From: Sphingomonas japonica
GTDB taxonomy: Bacteria; Pseudomonadota; Alphaproteobacteria; Sphingomonadales; Sphingomonadaceae
Assembly: GCF_006346325.1 (NCBI RefSeq)
Contig: NZ_VDYR01000001.1
Location: 558,001-622,000, forward strand
Direction of reading: 5' to 3'
DNA: 64,000 nucleotides
Shown: positions 25,169-39,239 of the stretch, in pieces
Layout of the letters: each line of letters opens with the position of its first letter
Numbering within the stretch: position 1 is the stretch's first letter
Notes under the pieces: model-generated
Told to the model about the DNA's origin: nothing
Database searches by the model: none
The model's input: the letters and a program-made list of their open reading frames with translations, nothing else
Program-made: the position numbers and the translations under genes

Positions 25169-25821
25169 GCCCAGTCGGCGCCGACCATGCGGCCGCTATA
25201 CTGGCGTGCCTCGCTGGTATCGCCGTGCCGCGACAGCATCGGATTGCGCGATCCGGCCAGCGCTTCGTCGCGGACGAGGATTTTCTCGCGCATGCCCTCA
25301 TATCTGCCCTGAGCGCGCAGCGTTTCGAACTGATCGTGCAGATTGAACACCATCGTCGGACGCGCGAACCGCCGGGCCGGGCGGCTGGCATGGGGATGCA
25401 GCCCGACGATGAAGAACGCCTCGCCGCCGAAGCTCAAAGAGAAATGCGGGTTGTCGGGGTCGGCGCTGACGCGCGTGTCATACTCCTGGCCGCGCCAGAC
25501 GTCCTTGTCCGACAGCGACTGGACGCGCTTCCATAGCGCAGCCTCGAAGTCCGCCTCGCCGAGATCGTCCGGTCCCTCGAAGATCACGGCGAAGCTGCGG
25601 AACAGCCCCGGCTCTGCACGATAGTCGGCGGCGAACCGGATCAGGCCGTCGTGGATGCGCAGATCGTCCCACGCACTGTCGATAGCGTTGCATGCCAAGA
25701 CGTCGAGCGTTCCCTTGGCCAGTGCAGCCTTCGCGCCGACACAAGGGAAATTCGGTTGTTCGACATGCGCGAACATCTGGCGCTGGAGCTCGTCCTGCGC
25801 CTCATGTACCCAGTGAAACAT
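25123..25821 (-). CDS. YqcI/YcgG family protein (GntA-type heme N-hydroxylase family)
   Basis: A 232-residue soluble protein with the hallmarks of the YqcI/YcgG family: QPNFPCVGAKAAL near the N-terminus, FFIVGLHPHASRPARRFARPTMVFNLHDQFE in the middle, and SRNPMLSRHGDTSEARQYSGR plus a C-terminal ADWACPF. This family includes GntA, the heme-dependent N-hydroxylase of guanitoxin biosynthesis. It is the first gene of a pair with DUF1989. Oxidation of a guanidino or amino group is the family-based expectation; the real substrate is unknown, and no toxin biosynthetic genes are nearby. Confidence 0.82.
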   Translation of the reverse strand: MFHWVHEAQDELQRQMFAHVEQPNFPCVGAKAALAKGTLDVLACNAIDSAWDDLRIHDGLIRFAADYRAEPGLFRSFAVIFEGPDDLGEADFEAALWKRVQSLSDKDVWRGQEYDTRVSADPDNPHFSLSFGGEAFFIVGLHPHASRPARRFARPTMVFNLHDQFETLRAQGRYEGMREKILVRDEALAGSRNPMLSRHGDTSEARQYSGRMVGADWACPFRYSGDAASPSK

Positions 25822-25897
25822 AGATTAAGTGGCGCTTTTGCGTGAGTTTTGCATCGTTCGCACTACGTCTGGCCATCGCCTCGGTTCCCTGCCGTAC

Positions 25898-25910
25898 CAA
25901 GCAATGCTTG
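25898..25910. promoter_or_regulatory. Inverted repeat CAAGC-AAT-GCTTG in the glcB upstream region
   Basis: Two 5-base arms separated by AAT sit 76 bases before the malate synthase ATG and 77 bases before the divergent YqcI-type ATG. It may be an operator for either gene. No regulator gene is adjacent, and a repeat this short can arise by chance. Confidence 0.25.
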
Positions 25911-25985
25911 ATCGCGATGCGCCGACGCGGCTAGGCAGTGCGCGGGCCTCCCCAGGCGACGTCGAACTCTTCGAGGAGGCACGCC

Positions 25986-28112
25986 ATGTCCACCATGCTC
26001 GATCGCGCCGGTCTTTCGGTGGCGCAGCCGCTTGTCGCGTTCATCGAACGGCACGTGCTGCCGGGGTTGGATTTCGACATCGACCGGTTTTGGGCAGGTA
26101 CCGCCGCGATCTTCGCGGAGCTCGCCCCGCAGAACGTCCGGCTGCTGGCCGTGCGCGATCAGTTGCAGGGGCAGATCGACGACTGGCATCGCGCGCATGC
26201 GGGCGCGCCGATCGATACCGAAGCCTATCAGTCGTTCCTGCGCGAAATCGGCTATCTGGTCGCGGAGCCCGACGCCTTCACCATCGGGACGACCAATGTC
26301 GATTCCGAGATCGCATCGCTGGCGGGGCCGCAGCTCGTGGTGCCCGCACTCAACGCGCGGTTCGTGCTCAACGCCGCCAATGCGCGCTGGGGCAGCCTGT
26401 ATGACGCGCTCTACGGCAGCGATGCGATCGCCGGACCGCCGCAGCCGGGCGGCTATGATGCGGCGCGCGGCGCGCTCGTGATCGCCCGGGCCCGCGAATT
26501 CCTCGACCAGGCCGTGCCATTGAAAGGTTGCAGCTGGCGGGACTTTCGCGGTGGGCTGGTCGATCTGGAAGACCCTGCCCAGTTTCAGGGCTCGCGGGGC
26601 CGATCGCTGCTGTTCCGACATCACGGGCTGCATATTGAAGTGGTGATCGATCCCGATCACCTGGTCGGCCGGCACGACCCGGCGAACATTGCCGACGTGA
26701 TGATCGAATCGGCACTTACCACCATCGTCGATCTGGAGGATTCGGTCGCTGCGGTCGATGCCGACGACAAGGTCGCGGCCTATGCCAACTGGCTGGGGCT
26801 GATGCGCGGCGATCTGGAGGAGAGCTTCGACAAGAACGGTCGGACGCTTCGGCGCACGCTGGCTCCTGATCGCGAATATGATGTCGGCGGGCAGCACCGC
26901 CTGACCCTGCCGGGCCGCGCGGTGCTGTTCGTGCGCAATGTCGGGCATCTGATGACGACGCCTGCGCTGCGGCTGCCCGGCGGGGACGAAGCGCCTGAGG
27001 GCATATTGGACGCGATCGTCACCAGCCTGATCGCGCTGTACGACCTGCGCGGGCTGGGGCGGTATCGCAACAGCCGCACGGGATCGGTCTATATCGTCAA
27101 GCCCAAGATGCACGGTCCCGAAGAGTGTGCGTTCACCGACCGGCTGTTCGATGCGGTCGAGGACCTGATCGGGGTCGAGCGTCACACCATCAAGGTCGGG
27201 GTGATGGACGAGGAGCGGCGGACATCGGCCAATCTGTCGGCCTGCATCCACGCGGTCAGGAATCGCATCGTTTTCATCAATACCGGCTTTCTCGATCGCA
27301 CCGGCGACGAGATCCATACGTCGATGCACGCCGGGGCGATGATCCCCAAGGGCGAGATGAAGACGGCATCGTGGCTGACGGCATATGAGGACCGCAACGT
27401 CCTGATCGGGCTCCAGCACGGCTTCGCGGGCAGGGCGCAGATCGGCAAGGGCATGTGGGCGGCGCCCGATCGCATGGCCGACATGCTCGACCAGAAGCTC
27501 GCGCATCCCCGCACCGGCGCCAACACGGCCTGGGTGCCGTCGCCGACCGCAGCGACGCTGCACGCGCTGCACTATCATGCCGTCGATGTCGCGGAGCGGC
27601 AGCGCGAACGTATCCGCGACGCTGTTCCCAGCCTCGACGCCCTGCTGACCATTCCGCTCGCGACCGCGCGCAACTGGACGCCGGACGAGATCGCGCGCGA
27701 GCTCGACAATAATGCGCAAGGGATATTGGGCTATGTCGTGCGCTGGATCGACCAGGGTGTCGGATGCTCCAAGGTTCCCGACATCAACGACATCGGCCTG
27801 ATGGAAGACCGCGCGACGCTGCGTATTTCCAGCCAGGCGCTCGCCAACTGGATGCTGCACGGCATCGCGAGTGCCGAACAGGTCGATGCCGCGCTGGTGC
27901 GCATGGCGGCCCGGGTCGATGCGCAGAATGCCGCCGACCCGGCCTATCGGCCGATGGCCGGAAACGAAACCGCCAGCCTGGCATTTCAGGCGGCGCGGGC
28001 GCTGGTGTTCGAAGGCGCAGAACAACCGAATGGCTATACCGAACCGTTGCTGCACGCATGGCGGGCCCGGGCCAAAGCGGCCGGCGTTCCGTCGGGGGCC
28101 GCGCAGGCTTGA
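25986..28112 (+). CDS. glcB: Malate synthase G
   Basis: Condenses glyoxylate with acetyl-CoA to malate in the glyoxylate bypass and glycolate use. The 708-residue monomeric G-form begins [33 protein letters not shown] and has the G-type insertions, [18 protein letters not shown] (Mg2+-binding and catalytic region), [32 protein letters not shown] and a late catalytic [31 protein letters not shown]. The ATG at 25986 follows GAGGAGG and is preferred over an upstream in-frame start. No isocitrate lyase gene is present here. Confidence 0.95.
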   Translation: MSTMLDRAGLSVAQPLVAFIERHVLPGLDFDIDRFWAGTAAIFAELAPQNVRLLAVRDQLQGQIDDWHRAHAGAPIDTEAYQSFLREIGYLVAEPDAFTIGTTNVDSEIASLAGPQLVVPALNARFVLNAANARWGSLYDALYGSDAIAGPPQPGGYDAARGALVIARAREFLDQAVPLKGCSWRDFRGGLVDLEDPAQFQGSRGRSLLFRHHGLHIEVVIDPDHLVGRHDPANIADVMIESALTTIVDLEDSVAAVDADDKVAAYANWLGLMRGDLEESFDKNGRTLRRTLAPDREYDVGGQHRLTLPGRAVLFVRNVGHLMTTPALRLPGGDEAPEGILDAIVTSLIALYDLRGLGRYRNSRTGSVYIVKPKMHGPEECAFTDRLFDAVEDLIGVERHTIKVGVMDEERRTSANLSACIHAVRNRIVFINTGFLDRTGDEIHTSMHAGAMIPKGEMKTASWLTAYEDRNVLIGLQHGFAGRAQIGKGMWAAPDRMADMLDQKLAHPRTGANTAWVPSPTAATLHALHYHAVDVAERQRERIRDAVPSLDALLTIPLATARNWTPDEIARELDNNAQGILGYVVRWIDQGVGCSKVPDINDIGLMEDRATLRISSQALANWMLHGIASAEQVDAALVRMAARVDAQNAADPAYRPMAGNETASLAFQAARALVFEGAEQPNGYTEPLLHAWRARAKAAGVPSGAAQA

Positions 28113-28143
28113 GCGCGCCCGATACCTCGCCTAAGCCCGCGCG

Positions 28144-30792
<2,649 letters not shown>

Positions 30793-30820
30793 GCAGGCTT
30801 GTTGGCGCGGTTCGATTGCC

Positions 30821-30896
30821 CGTGCTCCGGCGAAGGCCCGAGCCGCGGCTGACGAAGCACGACGCCCGCCTGCGCTCCGGCCTTCGCCGGAGCACG
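30821..30896. repeat. REPIN-like inverted repeat between alaS and edd
   Basis: The 17-base sequence CGTGCTCCGGCGAAGGC at 30821-30837 recurs as its exact reverse complement at 30880-30896. The second arm also forms its own hairpin: CTCCGGC (30875-30881), CTTC, GCCGGAG (30886-30892). This motif, to my recollection, is a very frequent dispersed palindrome in sphingomonad genomes. It sits between the convergent ends of alaS and edd, a typical REP location, and could also stop transcription from both sides. No second copy was noticed in the window. Confidence 0.75.
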
Positions 30897-30959
30897 ATGA
30901 TGATTCAAGCCGACCGGCCGGACCCTGCTGCCTAATCCGGTCTAAGCGGGGTACTGAAT

Positions 30960-32779
<1,820 letters not shown>

Positions 32780-32783
<4 letters not shown>

Positions 32784-33484
32784 GCGCTCCAGTGAATATC
32801 GACGGGCAGTTCGGCGTCGGCGAGCACGCGGCCGATCGGATAGGGCGATCCGGCGCCTTCGGCGATCGCGGTTTCGATGACGTCACGCTTCGCCTGGCCG
32901 GTGACGGCGATCATCAGCGCCTTGGCCGACACGATCGCGGAGCGCGACAGGCTGATGCGGGGGACCGGCGCTTCGGGCGGAAGCGGATCGGGCATCACGC
33001 CGACCGCGCGGCGCTCCTTGGGCCCATTCAACGCCTCGTCGAAATCGGGGCCCGGAAAAATCGAAGCGGTATGCCCGTCCCCGCCGACGCCGAGCAGGCA
33101 GAGGTCGAGTGGCCAGTGCAGGTCCTGCAGCCTGGCGTCGGCAGCACGTCCCGCTGCCTTGTAGTCCGCCGCCTTGTCGCTCGTGATCGGAAAAACCCGT
33201 GCGCCCCTGGGCACGAACAATTTGCCGATCGCGGTGATGTTGCTGAGCGCATCGCCCATCGGCACCAACCGATCGTCGGTCGGCAGGATCGTAACGCGCT
33301 TCCAGTCCAGTTTCGCCTGGCTGAGCTTTTCGTAGGCTGGGAACGGCGTCTTGCCGCCGGCCAGCGCGATGACGGCGGCGCCGCGCGCGTCGAGCGCGCT
33401 TTCGATGACGAACTGGACGTCGCCTGCGACCGCGTCGGCAAGCTCGCCTGCGTCGTCATATTCCCACCATTCGATCTCGGTCAT
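32780..33484 (-). CDS. pgl: 6-Phosphogluconolactonase
   Basis: Hydrolyses 6-phosphogluconolactone. The 234-residue protein belongs to the NagB/SOL-type family: [37 protein letters not shown] and [18 protein letters not shown] (substrate loop). Encoded between zwf and edd, exactly where the reaction lies in the pathway. Its TGA overlaps the edd start. Confidence 0.95.
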
Positions 33485-33629
33485 GCGCGTAGTTCCAATC
33501 GGTCTGTGTCCAACAGGGGTCGAACGTATCGAGACCCTCTATCGAAATATGGTCATCTGTTCCTCGACAAGCTCGAAGACCATGAGGGCGAACGGGGAAG
33601 GGAGTTCGAAGCTCCGCCCAATCCCGAAT
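33485..33629. other. Gap between zwf and pgl, no gene
   Basis: No coding frame stands out. The stretch 33560-33600 reads like a diverged copy of a dispersed sphingomonad palindrome (CTCGACAAGCTCGAAG ... GGGCGAACGG), but the match is partial and I would not call it a repeat with confidence. Confidence 0.3.
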
Positions 33630-35087
33630 TTACTCGTGCCAGGTGACGCCGTCGCGCTCGGTGAGCGCGACGCTGGCCGACGGACCCCAGCTTCCCGAGG
33701 CATAGCCCTTGGGCTTGACGTCGTTGGCTTCCCAACCGGCGCGGATACCGTCGATCCACTCCCACTGCGCCTCGACCTCGTCGCGGCGCACGAACAAGGT
33801 AGGATCGCCTTCGATCAAGTCCAGTAACAGGCGTTCATACGCAATCCGGCGCCGCGTACCTGCAAACTCGGTATCCAGACTGAGGTTCAAGGGTACCTCG
33901 CGCAGCCGAACGCCCTCGCGGTCCAGCCCCGGCTGTTTGGCCATTACCAGCAGGCGGACATATTCCTCCGGCTGCAAGCGGATGACCAGCGTGTTGGGTT
34001 GCAGCATCCCGCCGCGCTCGGCGAAGATCGAATGCGGCACCGGCTTGAACTGGACGACGATCTCGCTGCGCCGTTCGGGCATGCGCTTGCCGGTGCGCAG
34101 GTAGAACGGGACGCCCTGCCACCGCCAGCTGTCGACATGCGCCTTGATCGCAACGAAGGTTTCCGTGCGCGAGTCCTTTTCGAGCTCGCCGTCATAGCTT
34201 TCGACGATCTTGCCGGTCACCGCGCCGTCGCCATATTGCCCGGTGACAGTCAGGTTCGGCGCTTCTGCAGCGGTGATCGGGCGCAGCGAGCGCAGCACCT
34301 TGACCTTTTCGTCGCGGATCGACGTGCCGTCGAAGCGCGCCGGCGGCTCCATCGCGATCAGCGCGAGCAGCTGCAACATATGATTCTGGACCATGTCGCG
34401 CAGCGCGCCGACTTCGTCGTAATAGCCCGCGCGCCCCTCGAGCCCGACCGTTTCCGATATCGTGATCTGGACGTGATCGATCCCGCGCGCGTTCCAGATC
34501 GGCTCGAACAGCGAATTGCCGAAGCGCAGCGCAAGGATGTTCTGGACGGTTTCCTTGCCGAGATAATGATCGATGCGGAACGTCCTCTCCTCGGGAAAGG
34601 CCTGGGCGACGATGTCGTTGGTTTCGCGGCTGGAGGCGAGATCCTTGCCGAGCGGCTTTTCCAGACCGATGCGGACGTTCTCGCCGGTCAGCCCGGCCGA
34701 TTGCAGCCCCTTGATCGTCGGCCCGAACAGCCACGGGGCGGTCGACAAGAAGATGGCGAGCCCGCCGGAGATGTCGCCGATCTTGGCGGCGAGGTGGTCG
34801 AACCCTTCAAGCGTCGATGCGTCGAGCGGCTGGTAGAACAGCCGGTCGAGGAAAGCGGCGATTACCGCGGCGTCTTTCTGTTCGGGCTGAAGATAGGTGT
34901 CGAGCGCCTTGCCGGCGAATGCGCGGAAATCCGCGTCGCTCTGCTCCGATCGCGCGGTGCCGGTGATGGTCAGCCCGTCCGGCAGCAATCCGTCGGCATG
35001 CAGGCCGAACAGCGACGGGATCAGCATGCGCTGCGACAGATCGCCCGTCGCTCCGAACAACAGCAGTTTGCCGACTGGTTGGCTCAT
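33630..35087 (-). CDS. zwf: Glucose-6-phosphate 1-dehydrogenase
   Basis: Oxidises glucose-6-phosphate to the lactone with NADP. The 485-residue enzyme shows the dinucleotide-binding GATGDLSQRMLIPSLFGLHADGLLP, the catalytic substrate-binding RIDHYLGKETVQNILALRFGNSLFEPIWN near residue 178 and RTGKRMPERRSEIVVQFKPVP. First of the three-gene Entner-Doudoroff set zwf-pgl-edd. ATG at 35087 is preferred over an in-frame start eight codons upstream. Confidence 0.96.
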   Translation of the reverse strand: MSQPVGKLLLFGATGDLSQRMLIPSLFGLHADGLLPDGLTITGTARSEQSDADFRAFAGKALDTYLQPEQKDAAVIAAFLDRLFYQPLDASTLEGFDHLAAKIGDISGGLAIFLSTAPWLFGPTIKGLQSAGLTGENVRIGLEKPLGKDLASSRETNDIVAQAFPEERTFRIDHYLGKETVQNILALRFGNSLFEPIWNARGIDHVQITISETVGLEGRAGYYDEVGALRDMVQNHMLQLLALIAMEPPARFDGTSIRDEKVKVLRSLRPITAAEAPNLTVTGQYGDGAVTGKIVESYDGELEKDSRTETFVAIKAHVDSWRWQGVPFYLRTGKRMPERRSEIVVQFKPVPHSIFAERGGMLQPNTLVIRLQPEEYVRLLVMAKQPGLDREGVRLREVPLNLSLDTEFAGTRRRIAYERLLLDLIEGDPTLFVRRDEVEAQWEWIDGIRAGWEANDVKPKGYASGSWGPSASVALTERDGVTWHE

Positions 35088-35184
35088 GCCCGCGCCTCTT
35101 TGCTTGCCCAACAGGATTGCGCGCTGCCTAGCAAGCTGAGCCGCAGGGGCAACCCGGCATCGCCATGCGCGGCCCGAAGTTTTG

Positions 35185-36126
35185 CTACAGCGTCAGCCCG
35201 GCGGTGGGTTCCAGACCGGCCATCAGGTTGAGATTCTGAACCGCCGCTCCGCTCGCGCCCTTGCCAAGATTGTCGAGCGTGGCGATCAGCCGCGCCTGGC
35301 CGCTTTCGGGATTGCCGCAGGCGTAGAGGGTCATCCGGTCCGTACCGGCATCGTCCTCGACCCGGATCGCGCCGGGACTGTCGCTGCGTACGCGCACGAC
35401 CTCGGACCCTCGATAGGCGTCGGCCAGCGCGTCCCGAACCGCGTCCAGCGTCGGCCCGCCGGGCATGGCGTGAAGGTGGAGCGGCACCTCGACCAGCATG
35501 CCGCGCCGCGTGCGGACTACGCTTGGCTGAAAGATCGGCGCGTGATCGAGCCCGGCATGCGCGCGTAGCTCGGGAAGATGCTTGTGCGCCAGATCGAGGG
35601 CATAAGCGCGATGCGCGGTCGCGTCGGCGTGCGGGTCCGAGGGATCCTCGAACGCAGCGATCATCGCATTGCCGCCCCCCGAATATCCGGAAGTGGCGTT
35701 GACCGTCAGCAGCCAGTCGGACGGCACCAGCCCGGCGCGAACCAGCGGACGGACGAGCGCGAGGAAGCCGGTGGGGTAGCAGCCCGGATTGCTGACCCGG
35801 CTGGCGCTTGCAATCGCCGCGTCGTGACCGGGATCGAGTTCCGCAAAGCCATAGGTCCAACCCGCGGCCACGCGATGCGCGCTCGACGCGTCGATCACGC
35901 GCACCGCCGCAGTTTCGATCATCGCCACTGCATCACGCGCAGCATCGTCGGGAAGGCAGAGAATCACGATGTCGGCGTCGTTGAGCGCTGCGCTGCGGGC
36001 ATCGACATCCTTGCGCTCGCGCTCCGGCAAAATGGTCAGCGCGAACTCTCGCCGTGAGGCGAGGCGCTGGTGGATCTCCAGTCCGGTGGTGCCGGCGGCG
36101 CCATCGATGAAGACGCGCAGGGTCAA
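35185..36126 (-). CDS. argC: N-acetyl-gamma-glutamyl-phosphate reductase (short, type 2)
   Basis: Third step of arginine synthesis: NADPH reduction of N-acetylglutamyl phosphate. The 313-residue protein is of the shorter ArgC class: FIDGAAGTTGLEIHQRLA (nucleotide-binding), ADIVILCLPDDAARDAV, the catalytic Cys in VSNPGCYPTGFLALVRPL (near residue 116), and ATSGYSGGG. Its ATG overlaps the end of the upstream SH3-domain gene by four bases. Confidence 0.94.
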   Translation of the reverse strand: MTLRVFIDGAAGTTGLEIHQRLASRREFALTILPERERKDVDARSAALNDADIVILCLPDDAARDAVAMIETAAVRVIDASSAHRVAAGWTYGFAELDPGHDAAIASASRVSNPGCYPTGFLALVRPLVRAGLVPSDWLLTVNATSGYSGGGNAMIAAFEDPSDPHADATAHRAYALDLAHKHLPELRAHAGLDHAPIFQPSVVRTRRGMLVEVPLHLHAMPGGPTLDAVRDALADAYRGSEVVRVRSDSPGAIRVEDDAGTDRMTLYACGNPESGQARLIATLDNLGKGASGAAVQNLNLMAGLEPTAGLTL

Positions 36127-36425
36127 TCGCCGATACCCAGCGCCGATGCATCGACATAACCGACCAGCCGCGCATTCGGCGCGATGCCCCAGGCAAAGCG
36201 GCGCGTGAGTTCGAGCACTTCAAACGGGTCGCCGCCAGCAAGCTGCGCCAGAACCGGCGAATCGGCTTCGCGCGTTTCCCGCAGCGGCCCTGCGACACGC
36301 ATCGTCATTGGCAGCGGCGCGGCATAATGCGGGGCAAACACCCGATCGGCCAGGCGGATATCGGCAAGGTCGGCGCGAACCGCGTCGGCGCGGGGATCGA
36401 TGGTGGCGGATCGGCCGCCCAGCAT
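36123..36425 (-). CDS. Stand-alone SH3-like domain protein, possible remnant of an NlpC/P60 peptidase
   Basis: A 100-residue product starting MLGGRSATIDPRADAVRADLADIRLADRVFAPHYAAPLPM and ending ELTRRFAWGIAPNARLVGYVDASALGIGD. This is the N-terminal SH3-like segment that in many sphingomonads precedes a C40 (NlpC/P60) cysteine-peptidase domain; here the gene stops before any peptidase sequence. It overlaps argC by ATGA and follows marR by seven bases, so it is in that operon. It could be a genuine small regulator or a truncated hydrolase. Confidence 0.65.
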   Translation of the reverse strand: MLGGRSATIDPRADAVRADLADIRLADRVFAPHYAAPLPMTMRVAGPLRETREADSPVLAQLAGGDPFEVLELTRRFAWGIAPNARLVGYVDASALGIGD

Positions 36426-36432
36426 GTGCCGC

Positions 36433-36810
36433 TCACGCGGTGGCGGTGCGGAGGCCTGGTCCACGGGCGTTGGTGCCCGTGAGGAAATGTCCGAACTCTG
36501 CAAGAAAATCTGCCCCTTCCGCGGTACGCGCGACAAAGATATTGCGTTTGTCGCTGTCGTCGCGCTGCCGACGCAGATAGCCGAGCGCACCCAGTCTGTT
36601 CAAGGCGCGCGTGACGACGGGCTTCGACACGTTCAGGGCGCGTGCCAGACCGCGAACGGTGTGGGGGCCAGGTTCGATATATACCACCAGCAGCAATGCC
36701 ATCTGACGATTGGTGAGATCGGGTTCGCCCGACCGGACATAGTCCACCAGAGTGCGCATCCAGGAAGTCAGCGACTTGTTCTCAGGCAGTTTCACCAGGT
36801 CGTCCCGCAC
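36433..36810 (-). CDS. MarR family transcriptional regulator
   Basis: A 125-residue winged-helix regulator. The DNA-binding part is MALLLVVYIEPGPHTVRGLARALNVSKPVVTRALNRLGALGYLRRQRDDSDKRNIFVARTAEGADFLAEF, with the wing DSDKRN typical of MarR. The first of three co-directional genes marR-SH3-argC. Ligand and targets unknown; autoregulation is common in the family. Confidence 0.86.
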   Translation of the reverse strand: MRDDLVKLPENKSLTSWMRTLVDYVRSGEPDLTNRQMALLLVVYIEPGPHTVRGLARALNVSKPVVTRALNRLGALGYLRRQRDDSDKRNIFVARTAEGADFLAEFGHFLTGTNARGPGLRTATA

Positions 36811-37009
36811 CGTTACATGACCGCAAGCATCGTGGCTTTGCGCGGTTCAGAACGCGGCTGGCGGCAAGGGGTTTCGTGGGACGTGGCGATTGTTACGATT
36901 TGCTGAATCGATCCTGGCCGAGGTCCAGGCGGGCAGGGCGGCCAGTGTCCGGTTGATTGCACCGCGGCGGTCGATTATGTGCCGCGCTTTCCAGCACGAT
37001 CGGTAGCCC
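36811..37009. promoter_or_regulatory. Divergent marR/secG intergenic region with candidate secG promoter
   Basis: 199 bases without a gene. On the forward strand TTGATT (36953-36958), a 17-base spacer and TATGTG (36976-36981) form a modest sigma-70-like promoter about 29 bases before secG. No clear MarR-type palindrome was found. Confidence 0.35.
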
Positions 37010-37411
37010 ATGTTCACCTTCCTCCTCGTCGTTCACGCCATCATCGCCGCGTTGCTGGTGACGGTGATCCTGATGCAGCGATCGGAAGGCGGCGGCCTGA
37101 CGTCGGGTGGAAGCCCTTCGGGGCTGATGTCGGCACGCGGCGCGGCCGATTTCCTCACGCGATCGACCGCGGTGCTCGCCGGCCTGTTCATCGCGATGAG
37201 CATCGCGCTGGCGGTGATCGCCGCCAATCGCGGGAACGACGTGATCGACACTTCGCTGGCACGCCAGCCTGCCGCCGGCAGCACCGCGCCGCTGACGCCG
37301 GGCGCGGGCGCGCCGCCGGTCGTCGATCCGCTCGGCGCCGCAGCCGGCAACATCGCCGGGGCGACCGACACGCCTGCGCCGGGCAACGACGCGGTTCCGC
37401 TCGCGCAATAG
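37010..37411 (+). CDS. secG: Preprotein translocase subunit SecG
   Basis: Small SecYEG subunit that aids protein export. The 133-residue protein has two membrane segments (FTFLLVVHAIIAALLVTVILMQ and TAVLAGLFIAMSIALAVIAA) around the conserved QRSEGGGLTSGGSPSGLMSARGAADFLTRSTA loop. The Pro/Ala/Gly-rich tail beyond residue 85 is typical of alphaproteobacterial SecG. A T6 run at 37450-37455 after a weak GC stem may act as a partial terminator. Confidence 0.92.
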   Translation: MFTFLLVVHAIIAALLVTVILMQRSEGGGLTSGGSPSGLMSARGAADFLTRSTAVLAGLFIAMSIALAVIAANRGNDVIDTSLARQPAAGSTAPLTPGAGAPPVVDPLGAAAGNIAGATDTPAPGNDAVPLAQ

Positions 37412-37517
37412 CCGCTAGGCATTGCGCCGGGCGGTCCAGTCCGCGCTCCTTTTTTCCGCGGCGCGGGGATTCGCGCGCTTGCAACGCATCCAATTTCGGC
37501 AGTAGGCCCCAATTCCC

Positions 37518-39155
37518 ATGGCGCGGTATATTTTCATCACCGGCGGCGTGGTCTCGTCGCTTGGCAAGGGTTTGATGGCAGCAAGCCTGGCGGCGTTGCT
37601 CCAGGCGCGCGGCTATCGCGTGCGGATTCGCAAGTTCGATCCCTATCTCAACGTCGATCCGGGGACGATGTCGCCCTATCAGCACGGCGAGGTGTATGTC
37701 ACCGACGACGGCGCGGAAACCGATCTCGACCTTGGCCATTATGAGCGATTCACCGGTGTTTCGGCGCGTCAGTCGGACAATATCACGTCGGGCCGCATCT
37801 ATCAGACGATCATCCAGCGCGAGCGGCGTGGCGACTATCTGGGGGCAACCGTTCAGGTCATCCCGCACGTCACCGACGCGATCAAGAGCTTTGCGCAGGC
37901 CGAGACCGACGATCTCGACTTCGTGCTGTGCGAAATCGGCGGAACCGTCGGCGACATCGAATCGCTGCCGTTCATCGAGGCGATCCGCCAGCTGCGCAAC
38001 GATCTTGGCCGCGGCAATTCGGTCAGCATCCATGTGACGTTGGTGCCGTACATCGCGGCGGCGGGCGAGCTGAAGACCAAGCCGACCCAGCATTCGGTAC
38101 GCGAGTTGGCCGCGCTGGGCGTCACGCCCGACGTACTGGTGTGCCGCTGCGAACATCCGCTGCCGTCGAGCGAGCGCGCCAAGATCGCCTTGTTCTGCAA
38201 CGTGCCGACCGCGGCTGTCATTCCCGCGCTCGATGCGCCGAGCATCTATGCGGTGCCGCTGCAATATCATGGCGAGGGGCTGGATCGCGAGGTGCTGCGC
38301 GCATTCGGCATCGATCCCGGCCTCGAATCCCCCGACCTGTCGCGCTGGTCGGATATCGTCGACCGGCTGACCAATCCCGAGGGCGAAGTGACCGTCGGCG
38401 TCGTCGGCAAATATGTCGGGCTGCAGGACGCGTACAAGTCGCTCAACGAAGCCTTGATCCATGGCGGCATCGCCAATCGCGTCCGGGTGAAGATTCGCTG
38501 GATCGACGCCGAACTGTTCGAGAATGACGACAGTGACGTCGCCGCAGCGCTGGAGCCATGCGACGCGATCCTGGTGCCCGGTGCGTTCGGCGAGCGCGGC
38601 GCGGAGGGCAAGATCGCGAGCGTCCGGTTCGCTCGCGAACGCGAGATCCCCTATTTCGGCATCTGCTTCGGGATGCAGATGGCGTGCGTCGAAGGCGCCC
38701 GGAATGTCGCCGGGATCGAAGCAGCGTCATCGACCGAGTTCGGTGCCACCGAAGAGCCCGTAGTCGGCCTCATCACCGAATGGATGAGCGCGAGCGGGCT
38801 CGAGAAGCGCGAGGCCGATGGCGACCTGGGCGGCACGATGCGGCTCGGCGCGTATCCGGCCACGCTCGCAGGCAACAGTGTCGTCGCCTCGATCTATGGC
38901 GCGCCCGAGATTTCGGAACGCCATCGTCATCGCTACGAGGTCAATACCGGCTATCGCGACACGCTGGAGCAGGGCGGGCTGGTGTTTTCGGGCATGTCCC
39001 CCGACGGCATGCTGCCCGAGATCGTCGAACGCCCTGATCATCCGTGGTTCGTCGGCGTACAGTTCCACCCGGAACTCAAGTCCAAGCCTTTCGACCCGCA
39101 TCCGTTATTCGCCAGCTTCATCGCCGCGGCGGTGCGGCAGAGCCGCTTGGTCTGA
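37518..39155 (+). CDS. pyrG: CTP synthase
   Basis: Makes CTP from UTP, ATP and glutamine. The 545-residue protein contains the synthase domain ([54 protein letters not shown]) and the C-terminal glutamine amidotransferase with nucleophile [20 protein letters not shown] (Cys near residue 382) and a late His/Glu pair in [19 protein letters not shown]. Full length. Convergent with hsp20. Confidence 0.97.
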   Translation: MARYIFITGGVVSSLGKGLMAASLAALLQARGYRVRIRKFDPYLNVDPGTMSPYQHGEVYVTDDGAETDLDLGHYERFTGVSARQSDNITSGRIYQTIIQRERRGDYLGATVQVIPHVTDAIKSFAQAETDDLDFVLCEIGGTVGDIESLPFIEAIRQLRNDLGRGNSVSIHVTLVPYIAAAGELKTKPTQHSVRELAALGVTPDVLVCRCEHPLPSSERAKIALFCNVPTAAVIPALDAPSIYAVPLQYHGEGLDREVLRAFGIDPGLESPDLSRWSDIVDRLTNPEGEVTVGVVGKYVGLQDAYKSLNEALIHGGIANRVRVKIRWIDAELFENDDSDVAAALEPCDAILVPGAFGERGAEGKIASVRFAREREIPYFGICFGMQMACVEGARNVAGIEAASSTEFGATEEPVVGLITEWMSASGLEKREADGDLGGTMRLGAYPATLAGNSVVASIYGAPEISERHRHRYEVNTGYRDTLEQGGLVFSGMSPDGMLPEIVERPDHPWFVGVQFHPELKSKPFDPHPLFASFIAAAVRQSRLV

Positions 39156-39165
39156 TCCAAGCAAA

Positions 39166-39195
39166 AGGCGCCCGGACCATCCGGTCCGAACGCCT
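39166..39195. terminator. Bidirectional hairpin terminator between pyrG and hsp20
   Basis: AGGCG (39166-39170) and GGACC (39174-39178) pair with GGTCC (39183-39187) and CGCCT (39191-39195) across ATCC, with a three-base internal loop. On the reverse strand the stem is followed by TTTTGC, a fair T tract for hsp20; on the forward strand CTGCTT follows for pyrG. Confidence 0.7.
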
Positions 39196-39239
39196 CTGCT
39201 TCGCAGGCGCCCAAGGGAGCGAAGGCGCCGCGCAGTCCG

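Noticed and set aside
24551..25821. Part of a guanitoxin-type biosynthetic cluster
   Set aside because: Only the YqcI/GntA-type family member is present; none of the other pathway enzymes is nearby, so toxin synthesis is not supported.
25863..28055. 730-codon reverse-strand ORF
   Set aside because: Antisense to malate synthase G, which carries all catalytic motifs on the forward strand.
33560..33600. Possible second dispersed palindrome upstream of pgl
   Set aside because: Only partial resemblance to a known sphingomonad repeat and no clean inverted partner; left as a note in the intergenic entry.
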